NCBI RefSeq assembly: GCF_902148855.1
Contig: NC_043966.1
Location: forward strand, 27,136,147 to 27,200,146
Direction: 5' to 3'
From: Sphaeramia orbicularis
Lineage: Eukaryota; Chordata; Actinopteri; Kurtiformes; Apogonidae
Length of the DNA: 64,000 nt
This document shows, piece after piece, positions 54,731 to 64,000 of this stretch (position 1 is the stretch's first letter; every line of letters starts with the position of its first letter). A program made the position numbers and the translations under genes. The notes below the pieces were generated by a model. That model ran no database searches and was not told the origin of the DNA. It saw nothing but the letters and a program-made list of their open reading frames with translations.

Positions 54731-55236
54731 CCAGGTTGGTGAAGAGGATTTGTCCTGAGCCACCACCTGTGCTCCAGTCTCCACAGCATGACTGTGAAGC
54801 TGCAGAAATAGAAGAGATCGATGTAGAGACTGTGTCTCTGTCCAGCGAAGGAGATCTGCTGAGAAATAAGCATGAAATCAGAGGTGGAGACGCTGAGGAG
54901 AACCCGGAAGAAAGTCACATGGATGAAGACGTGGAGAGCAACAGTGATGAGATTATCGACGTGGAAAGGGTAAGCTTGGACAACGACGACAGCAGAGACG
55001 TAGAGATGTTCTGCCGCCTGAACAGTACACCAGCAGGACTGTCGTGTTTTTCTCTGCCTCCTGAAGAGACGAGTCCAGACTCAATGGACATCGATGTGAT
55101 CGGCTGGACAGACTGTTCAGAAGGAGGGGATAAGACCGATGTCACTGATGAAAACATAGATAGCACATCAACTCTGTTTTTGAATAAAGGTGATCTTGTT
55201 GACAGGAAATACAACATTGAGGCGCTCTTCCATTAG
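46176..55236 (+). CDS. btbd18: BTB domain-containing protein 18
   Basis: Coding exons: 46176-46278, 47004-47455, 49358-50167, 51156-52043, 52208-52273 and 54403-55236. They total 1,050 residues. Residues about 10-125 are a BTB/POZ domain (FCDTLLKAEGLSVPAHSCIL, then LLHMVRLLYSGEM). The middle is long, Pro/Ser-rich and disordered, with an Arg/Gly-rich patch at about 328-362. A DILDHFLQSFE helix recalls the EEILDFML segment of human BTBD18, and a C-terminal MDIDVIGWTD recalls EEIDVVDWTA, so both ends match the orthologue. An 18-Asp tract occupies about 865-882. In mouse, BTBD18 is a testis nuclear protein needed for transcription elongation at pachytene piRNA loci (family knowledge). It is longer than the mammalian protein (roughly 700 residues) because of the low-complexity middle. 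The start at 46176 is the first ATG after the acceptor at 46164. Poly(A) signal AATAAA 55930-55935. Confidence 0.88.
46585..46949 (-). mobile_element. Mariner-type MITE, copy 2, in btbd18 intron
   Basis: 365 bp between TA dinucleotides, starting CAGTCGCAGAAAAAATTATT and ending with inverted TATTAGACC / CAGGAAAAA. It is an inverted relative of 11810-12174. Confidence 0.8.
47673..47996. mobile_element. Probable Tc1/mariner-type MITE remnant
   Basis: Left TAGTGGTGGAAAAAGTTTTT then GGACACTCTTAA. The right side has TTAAGGGTGTCTGAAAAC as a partial inverted match. The outermost right end is lost. Confidence 0.5.
48428..48834 (+). repeat. Dispersed repeat R, copy 1
   Basis: Begins CTCCACCCCCGAAGGGGAGG and ends GGTTTGTTGTGCCTGGCACC. 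A second, inverted copy is at 56784-57372. Shared internal phrases: GGTATTGTTTTTGGTT, TTGGTTGAATTCATACC, TTTGGGAAAAGTAGGTC and CAGCTGGATCCAT. It has no inverted ends, so it is not a simple TIR element. Confidence 0.7.
50507..50850. mobile_element. Truncated transposon-derived repeat in btbd18 intron
   Basis: Contains TTATTGGCCACTTAATTAGG, CTTTTTGATCC-like text, CTGCACATCCATGATG, GCATTGTCCTGCTGGAAG and CTGTGGTCATAAAGG. These phrases are typical of a very common Tc1-derived fish repeat read in antisense. Only one end is present. Confidence 0.6.
50855..51112. repeat. hAT-like MITE fragment
   Basis: Carries CTGAACTAAAATGAGTTTGA then CACCC, like the right end of 7777-9709, followed by a second piece with GGGCCAAAACTGCTGGCC. 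It lies just before btbd18 exon 51156. Confidence 0.6.
52645..53183 (+). mobile_element. TTAA-type piggyBac-like MITE, family A copy 5
   Basis: 539 bp. Left flank TCAA, right flank TTAA (53184-53187). Ends CCCATAAAGACCCAGTG and GGGTCTTGATGGG. It lies in the intron 52274-54402 of btbd18. Confidence 0.82.
53354..53885 (-). mobile_element. TTAA-flanked piggyBac-like MITE, family A copy 6 (inverted)
   Basis: 532 bp with TTAA on both sides (53350-53353 and 53886-53889). It runs opposite to copy 5, only about 170 bases away in the same intron. Ends CCCATAAAGACCCAAAC and GGGTCTTTATGGG. Confidence 0.86.
53930..54155. repeat. hAT-like MITE fragment
   Basis: Shares TTATTTACTGG-type, GATCAAACTGGGC and TTTGACA phrases with the outer element at 7777-9709. 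The ends are eroded. Confidence 0.5.
54676..54729 (+). repeat. btbd18: (GAT)18 coding microsatellite in btbd18
   Basis: Eighteen uninterrupted GAT codons encode 18 Asp at residues about 865-882. The lack of any GAC codon marks it as a recently expanded, probably length-variable repeat. Confidence 0.95.
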
Positions 55237-56225
55237 ATCTGGCACCTCCAGTGTTCCCCTTTTATTTGTTCTCCTCAGTTTTTGCTACATTTCCCAGTAA
55301 ACATTCCCAAATTAGTTTTATTTAACTAAAGGAAACATCAGCTACAAAAAGCACGACAACTAATTTGTTTTGTGTGTTCACCTCCATGTCTAAATGCACT
55401 GACAGTCACACGAAGAATTTTTGTTTTCCTGTTTGTCTCAGAAAAAATAGCTGCGAGTGTGTGAGCTATTTGTTTTGATTGAAAGAAAAATGAATGTGGT
55501 GAAAATCAATGAAAATAGATTTACAGTCTAGTGCATGAAGGCAGTATGGAGTCTGATGAACAGAAACAACAGACTGGGATTGTTCATTTGTGTTCAGAAA
55601 TATTGATGTTGGTTTTATACTAAGTAGTTACTGCTGTGTTGAGTAATTTACAACATATGTTCAGTAAAGTTTGTTTTAACTGTTAAGTGTCAAAAAACAC
55701 AGCTTGTTCAACAGTTTAATGGTATTTCAGCAATCCGGTTTGTATACTGTACAAGGAATCTAGAGTTTTTTATTTGTTGTAAATATGACTGCATGGGTTG
55801 TACATATCACTGATAATGTCTTTCTCTGTCATAGTGAAAAACTCTTAATGGTCCTTGTTTTATTGTTTAGGTTTTATTTGTTCTAACTAATCACTTTGGA
55901 TTCCACTTTGGAGACTGATTTAATTTTTAAATAAAATTCCTCTTTTCTTCCTCCTGGTTTAGTGGTTCTTTCTCCTTTTGTGTCCTGGTTTAATTTCATA
56001 TGTAAGATAAATATTTAATTTTTAACACACAAAAGTACATGTGCATGTACTTGGTAGCTTTGAACAAATACACTGCCCAGACAAAAACCCACAATATTTC
56101 ATTTGCTCTTTAGCTTTGATTACATGACATCTACCATGGCATTATTTATGCCACAGAATGCTTGATGTCACAGTAAATGGCCCAACAGTCTAGTATTGCG
56201 TTCACTTACAACAAAGATCTTGTAT
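55237..56225. other. btbd18 3' UTR and spacer
   Basis: The probable 3' UTR runs to AATAAA at 55930-55935. Beyond about 56070 transposon-derived text begins. No gene is seen. Confidence 0.5.
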
Positions 56226-56271
<46 letters not shown>

Positions 56272-56783
56272 AGAGTCAGAGTGTGTAAAGTCTTCATCAC
56301 ATCTCAAAGATTCTCAGTGGGTTTCAGGTCTGGACTCTGGTCGTCAATTTGTGTGTGTGAAAGTGATATCTCATGCTCCCTGAACCAGCCTTTCACAGCC
56401 TGAGCCTGATTGATCCTTGTATTGTCATTTTTATAATATGCCTGTGTCATCAGAAAAAAAAAAAAAAAAAAATCCACTGATGTTCAGACCTGGTCATTCA
56501 GTAGATTTAGGTTCACCTGATCTTTTGGAAAAAATATTGTTGATGATGCAAGTTTGTACTATAGGCACTAGGCATGATGGGTAATCACTTCATCCATGTC
56601 TCCTCTCACCCTGATGCACCCATCACTCTGGATCAGGGCCAATCTGGACTCATCAGACCACATGACCTTTTTCCGTTGAAACGGTCCAATCTTAATGCTC
56701 TCTATCAAACTGATGGTTTAAGAGATGAGACACGAACTGCATCAGAGTTAAAGAATATGCAGCAGCTGAAACAATCACTACTG
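56070..56783. mobile_element. Tc1-derived fragment with an internal (GAT)n
   Basis: ACTGCCCAGACAAAAACC near the left and GGACTCATCAGACCACATGA near 56648 are phrases of decayed Tc1-like elements. A (GAT)n microsatellite of about 15 units lies at 56227-56271. Confidence 0.5.
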
Positions 56784-57372
56784 TAACAAGTGGTGCCAGG
56801 CACAACAAACCCCACCCCTCGCATGTATTGTAGCTTATTTTGACATCAAGCCAGCTGATGTCATGTCTATGCATATGCTGATGTCAGCATATCAATTTCC
56901 TCTATATATGTGCTAAAGTAAATTTAAGTAAAATTTAAACAAAATTGATGTTTTTATTTCACCCATTATAAGTAACTGGGAGAAAACAAGATTTAAAAAA
57001 TTAATAAAAAATGGGAACTTGGACCTACTTTTCCCAAAATGTAATGACATCTATTCTGAATCACTGGCAATCTATGGACCAAATTTGGTATGAATTCAAC
57101 CAATTGTTTTGCTGCTACAGACATTTGGAATTTTGCCCATTATAAGTAAATGGGGGAAAAAAAAAAGATTTCAAAAATTCATTAAAAAAATTGAACTTTG
57201 ACCTACTTTTCTCAAAATGTAATCAGATCCATTAAGGGTCACTGGCAATCTAGAAACCCAGTTTGGTATGAATTCAACCAATAATTTTGCTGCTAGAGTG
57301 TTAAACAAAGAAACAAACTAACCGAACCAAAAACAACAATACCCCTTGCCTCCTCCTCGGGGGGCGGGGTAA
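56784..57372 (-). repeat. Dispersed repeat R, copy 2, inverted, with internal duplication
   Basis: An inverted relative of 48428-48834, from AACAAGTGGTGCCAGGCACA to CCCCTTGCC and GGGCGGGGTAA. It is longer because a unit of about 120-150 bases (CCCATTATAAGTAA, GACCTACTTTTC, TCACTGGCAATCTA, TGGTATGAATTCAACCAA) occurs twice in tandem. Confidence 0.7.
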
Positions 57373-58300
57373 TTATCCACTGGAAGGATCTGAACGATTT
57401 GCTTCAGTCCAGGTGGGGTGTTTTTTTTTTTTTTTTTTTTTTTTTTGATAGAAAATGATGTATGGTCAACAATAAAATTGCAGTAGTTGTATGTTGTATT
57501 TTGTCCTGTACTCTTACTGTCAAGTACTGCAAATTAGCACAAATGCTTGTACTTACTGGACTATTTTCATTTTATGCAGCTTTATACTTCTACTTCACTA
57601 CATTTCAATATGTTGTTTTTTTTCCGCATTTCATTTGTCAGACAGCTTCATGTCCTTTTGAGATGACACTTCATGATAAGTTGTTGGATGATGTGTTTTC
57701 TTATAAAAAAAAAATAAATAAATAAAACTCACTGGAAAATACATGGTCACAAAGCTGAAAACAGGCCTATTTTTCTGATACATGAAAAACTGACTTTAAA
57801 GACATGGTTTTCACAGGACAGCAATGCTACAAACAAATGATGTTCTCAAATTTGATGCAGAGAATAAACTACACAACAGTATATGAAGTCGTTAAAATGA
57901 GCTCAACCTTAAACATCTACAGCAGTAAAAAATACAGCACACACATTGATGCAGCAGTGAAATGAATCTAAAAAAAAAAAAACATTGTACAATAGGACAA
58001 CATTGACAGGGACCATTTTACTGCACAATGACTACTTTTACCTTTCATACTCCAAACACATTTTAATAATAATACATACTTTACCTAAATACGGTTTTCA
58101 ATGCACAACTTTTACGTATGGTGAAGTGTTTTCACAGTGTGTTTATGCGGATAGTTCCTCCACCATCAAAAATATGGTATTGTGTGACTTTGTTGTTTAT
58201 GTTCTTTGCTGATGTTCATTCCAACTCTCCACTCTCATGCTGTAAATAGATCACATACAAACTTAAATAATTGAGCAAGAAAATATGAAGTGAAAATGAG
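57373..58300. other. Spacer right of repeat R
   Basis: Contains a T-run at 57421-57446 and a dispersed repeat fragment at about 57800-58070 (inverse of 40815-41110). No gene is seen. Confidence 0.5.
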
Positions 58301-58306
58301 TTTATT
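58301..58306 (-). terminator. Poly(A) signal of the beta-A1-type crystallin gene
   Basis: TTTATT on the plus strand reads AATAAA on the minus strand, about 530 bases past the stop codon. It is the best-placed signal I see. Confidence 0.4.
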
Positions 58307-58834
58307 AGTTATCAACCTGTGGATCAACCTCCTACACACAACCACAAATCACATCTGAGCTGCAGAACGTCACAGTGTCACTGAGGACACTGAGTGCTAC
58401 TGTGGAGGCTTTTCCCACTTAATGGTGCCATTTTTTTTTTTTTTTGGAACTTCACCTCCTCCTCCTTTTGGTTGCAGTGCACCGGCAGGGCTGATATGTT
58501 CCTCGCCCGGGTGGCTCAGGTGACAATACAGCACAGGTGTGTGTGTGTGTGTGTGAGCGTGCAGGGACCTCAAAGCAAATAAAAAGACACTGTGTATTAG
58601 TGTCAGTCATATTGCTGTGCGTGTGTATGTGTGTGGAAAGTGTGTTTCCCTGTGCTTCAACAGTGCGATATTGTCTCTTATCACACTTTTGGTTGCAGCT
58701 GTGGATCAGTAGTGGGGCGGCTTAAGTCAAGAGGAAGAAAAAAGGCTGAAGAGAGAAAGAAAGAAAGGAAGAAAGAGAGGAGGGGGTTGTGGTTAAAGGG
58801 AGGGGGAGTCGATAGGACACCGGTCCTCCTTTCC

Positions 58835-61052
<2,218 letters not shown>

Positions 61053-61430
61053 CTTTACTCCTGGAGGACAGTGGGATAAAGAGAAGAACAATAAGGGGGA
61101 GGGTCCATACATTTAGAGTGTATTTCATACAGATGATGTCCAGCTTTTTTGGCATGTCTTGGAAAGTGTAAAACATGATACTGTTCAATTTTTACTTAGA
61201 AAAAAAAAGCATAAACCACAGCAGCATATTGTCTCATAATCTGCATTATCACAGCCAAAGATGTTGGAGTTAATTAAATGAATGAATCTTTTGTTTGAAA
61301 ATACTAAAAATATGAAACCACAGTCTGATGATAATAAACGTGTTGCGTAGGTGGTTTAGAAAGTGCTTTTGGTTTAGTTTCCACACCTGTCTGACCCTGA
61401 ACTGTGGTGAAAGCAGAGATGGAGCCTTAC

Positions 61431-61526
61431 CTAGATTTGGCACTTATTGGAAGAGTTCGAGAGTGGTACGCGCCTACCGCCTGCCTCGCGTAGAACTTTG
61501 AGAGAACCTGGCGCTTCAGTTTTATA
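61431..61526 (-). promoter_or_regulatory. Core promoter and non-coding exon of the beta-A1-type crystallin
   Basis: A minus-strand TATAAAAC box lies at 61526-61519. About 30 bases downstream a start near 61495 would give a short leader exon ending AAATCTAG before GTAAGG at 61431. Lens crystallin genes normally have a TATA box and a short leader exon. Confidence 0.65.
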
Positions 61527-61800
61527 CCGACGGTTTGGGGGGCGCGCTCGGCATTGCGCGTCCCCGGCTGCGCACCGGGCCGTGCGCTCTGGTCATTTGA
61601 CGCAGAGGTACATACAGCGGAGAGGCGCGTCCTCGGCCCCCGACGCCGTTGTCCTGCCCCTGGGGCCAACTCAGCAGATCCTATAGTGCTGCTAGTGCCG
61701 TGAAACAAAGGCGATCCGGTATGTTCGGACCCCGGTCAGCAGTCCAGCGACGCGCGCCGGCACAATGGGCATGGATCGGCTGGAGAATGTGGGGATTAGA
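61500..61800. other. CpG-rich stretch between the crystallin genes
   Basis: Many CG dinucleotides (GGCGCGCTCGGC, CATTGCGCGTCC, GCGACGCGCGCC) in an otherwise AT-rich area, just upstream of the minus-strand TATA box. Confidence 0.6.
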
Positions 61801-62561
61801 GGCGGAGCAGAGAGGCACCGCCCGGGGACACGCATAAACACTAAATGTATAGAAATATAAACCATCATTCTCCTCTTGATTATACCTTTAATATTCATTT
61901 CACTCATAACAATGACAAATAAGAGTGATGAAGAAGTTGGCTTCTCTATTTACATCAAACATCCTCAGGTTTTATTTTTTGTGGCACAATGTCAACACAT
62001 AAGGACAAATGGACAGATGCATTTCATTGTCCTAAACATTAAATATTAAAGGAAACTCCCTATTAACAACCTCTAACAACATCAAACATGAACCTGATAA
62101 TGGAAAACTCACACAAACACAACATATCTAATAATCTTGATGCCATATTGCAACAGAGCCTCAGTGAGAGTCATAAAAATGTGTGTTATACTTAATGACA
62201 CCTTACAACTTAGAGAGAGATGACCATTGGCAGCCATTGACCTATCAGGAAACAATGTCATTTTCACAATTTATACACTGAACGCATCACTTGTTGCACA
62301 ATGTGAACAAAGTCAACCCTTTCAAGAAATTAGTCAGCCCACTGAAGAAATGGATAAATGAAGGCAGGAAACTCAAATAAGTGTTTCTGTCTGTTTTCAG
62401 GTGCTCTATTTCTCAGATCTGTTATGTAATTAATTACTTGTCATTTAACTTTGCTCACACTTTGCTCTCCAGCATCCATCGGTCCCTCTCTGGCTTGGCC
62501 CATCCCCTCTGCCCGTCCCTCTCTGATGATGAGGGGTTTCTTTTGTCCAGCCTCTCTGACC

Positions 62562-62687
62562 TCAGCAGGTTTGTTTCTCTCTGCGTAATCCCTCTCCTGT
62601 GGGCGCCAGCGTATAAAAGGGAGGGACGCAGTCCAAGCCACACACATTCTGAGTTAGGCTCGGCATAGGCATCGCACACAAAGACAG
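62562..62687 (+). promoter_or_regulatory. Core promoter and leader exon of the beta-B1-type crystallin
   Basis: TATAAAAG at 62612-62619 predicts a start near 62642. The leader exon would end AAGACAG at 62687 before GTAAGG. A TCAGCA half-site, the core of Maf-response elements used by crystallin promoters, lies about 45 bases upstream of the TATA box. Confidence 0.65.
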
Positions 62688-62695
62688 GTAAGGTT

Positions 62696-62697
62696 CT

Positions 62698-62728
<31 letters not shown>

Positions 62729-62792
62729 TCACATACACACACCTATACATACAGAGACACACACACATACACACAGATACACACACACACTG
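62696..62792. repeat. (CA)n-rich microsatellite in leader intron
   Basis: An interrupted CA repeat directly after the leader-exon donor of the beta-B1-type crystallin gene. Confidence 0.85.
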
Positions 62793-63015
62793 TAAACCTA
62801 TAGGTGGAGGCAACAAGCTGAAGGAAGACAAATGTATAGAAACAGTGAAGTTATTTCACTGATCTGTAATATTTATCCTATTTCTAAAAGGTGAAGGATA
62901 GCTTTTCATCCTTTAGTTTTACTGTCTGATCCTCACATATGTAAAATCTTCCCACTTTGTCACATGTATGCATCACTCTCACAGTTGTTTCTTTTTTATT
63001 CACCCTTCAGTAATC

Positions 63016-64000
63016 ATGTCCAGTGGAGATAAGTCCAAGACTTCTTCCCAGACCGACGGGAAGGCTGCTCAGAGCAAGAAGTCTGAGATGGGAATGATGT
63101 CCTACAAGGTGGGAGGCTCAGACTCTGCCTTTGATAAGTTATAAATGTTACTTGTATATGTATTTTTGTACTGATTTACTTGTATTTACTCCCAACAGAT
63201 GTACGTGTTCGACCAGGAGAACTTCCAGGGTCGCATGATCGAGATCAGCAACGAGTGCATGAATGTGTGTGAGATGGGAATGGACCGTGTGCGTTCCCTG
63301 CGCGTTGAGTGTGGACCGTAAGTTCTGCCATAAAAACAGAAAGAAAAACGCATTTAGAAATTACTCTTATTCTGGAAATTTCATAAACTTTCTCCTCTGC
63401 AGCTTCGTGGGCTTTGAGCAGATGAACTTCTGTGGTGAGATGTACATCCTGGAGAAGGGAGAGTATCCTCGCTGGGACTCCTGGAGCAACTGCCAGAGGA
63501 ACGACTACCTGCTGTCCTTCAGGCCTGTCAGAATGGTAAAAAAAAAAAAAAAAATACCACACTTGCAATCTATATAGACATCTAACACAAAGACTCTCAA
63601 GTTCTTGTTTTGTTTTAATAACCATTTTCATTCCTATATTCCCTGACAGGACCCTGAGAAGCACAAGATCTGCCTGTATGAGGTTGGAGAGTTCAAGGGC
63701 CGCAAGATGGAGATCATGGACGATGACGTTCCCAGTCTGTTCTCCTATGGCTTCACTGATAGAGTGGGCAGTATCATGGTCAGCTGTGGAACGTAAGTCT
63801 TCTAACACTGATGAAGACAGTCAAGGCAGGACACGACTTGACTAAAACACAGACAGATATCTGAAATGGATCACATCTGCATAATTTCTCCTCTTTTGTT
63901 TCTCAGCTGGGTGGGATACCAGTTCCCTGGATACCGTGGTAGCCAGTACCTGCTGGAGAAGGGCGACTACAGGCACTTCAACGAGTACGGTGCCCGCCAT
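63016..64000 (+). CDS. crybb1: Beta-B1-type crystallin (partial, runs off the window)
   Basis: Exons: 63016-63108, 63199-63317, 63403-63535, 63650-63792 and 63907 to the window edge. They encode 194 residues so far. The N-terminal arm is polar and Lys-rich ([19 protein letters not shown]), as in beta-B1. Greek-key motifs: [56 protein letters not shown] and [20 protein letters not shown]. Exon phases and one-motif-per-exon layout match the gene family. The last residues of motif 4 and the C-terminal arm lie outside the window. It is a structural lens protein that forms hetero-oligomers with acidic (A-type) beta-crystallins, which suits its divergent neighbour. It could be one of the fish crybb1-like paralogues rather than crybb1 itself. 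Confidence 0.92.

Noticed and set aside
54511-54918. Minus-strand open frames with long Ile or His runs
   Set aside because: They are antisense readings of the (GAT)18 tract in the btbd18 exon.

Overview
The window is from a ray-finned (teleost) fish genome. Its genes are vertebrate genes split by GT-AG introns, and the spacers and introns are packed with fish-type DNA-transposon debris (piggyBac-like, hAT-like, Tc1/mariner-like). I see no rRNA, tRNA, CRISPR array or bacterial-style operon, and no LTR element, LINE or SINE that I could support.

Layout. (1) 1237-6318, plus strand: a smoothelin-like gene (smtnl1) with a long charged disordered region and a calponin-homology domain. (2) 6600-11100: transposon-rich spacer with a three-level nest of elements and a 1.1 kb TTAA-flanked element with long inverted ends. 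(3) 11268-18968, plus: a four-finger C2H2 zinc-finger gene whose third intron holds a Tc1 transposon split by a hAT transposon. (4) 20.7-40.0 kb, plus: ctnnd1 (p120/delta-1 catenin), with a 5' non-coding exon in a GC-rich start region, 19-20 coding exons, the conserved 18-nt 'exon C', one GC-AG intron and two possible C termini. (5) 43636-44040, plus: a 134-residue single-pass membrane protein I do not recognise. (6) 46176-55236, plus: btbd18, a BTB-domain nuclear protein with an (Asp)18 tract. (7) 58835-61052, minus: a beta-A1-type crystallin. (8) 63016 to the window end, plus: a beta-B1-type crystallin, cut by the window edge. The two crystallins are head to head, each with its own TATA box.

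How they fit together. The order smtnl1 - ctnnd1 - btbd18 recalls human 11q12.1, where SMTNL1, CTNND1 and BTBD18 lie close together, so that block looks like conserved synteny. The crystallin pair resembles the human CRYBA4/CRYBB1 divergent pair on chromosome 22 and is joined to the block here. The genes do not form a pathway: one is contractile/muscle, one is cell adhesion, two are nuclear regulators, two are lens structural proteins and one is unknown.

I found no clear new multi-gene system. The items most worth following are the unrecognised membrane protein, the several TTAA-flanked short element families (six copies of one), an inverted pair of those elements inside a btbd18 intron, and the alternative splicing structure of ctnnd1. 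Exon borders were read by eye from splice consensus and reading-frame continuity. The summed coding lengths are multiples of three for every complete gene.
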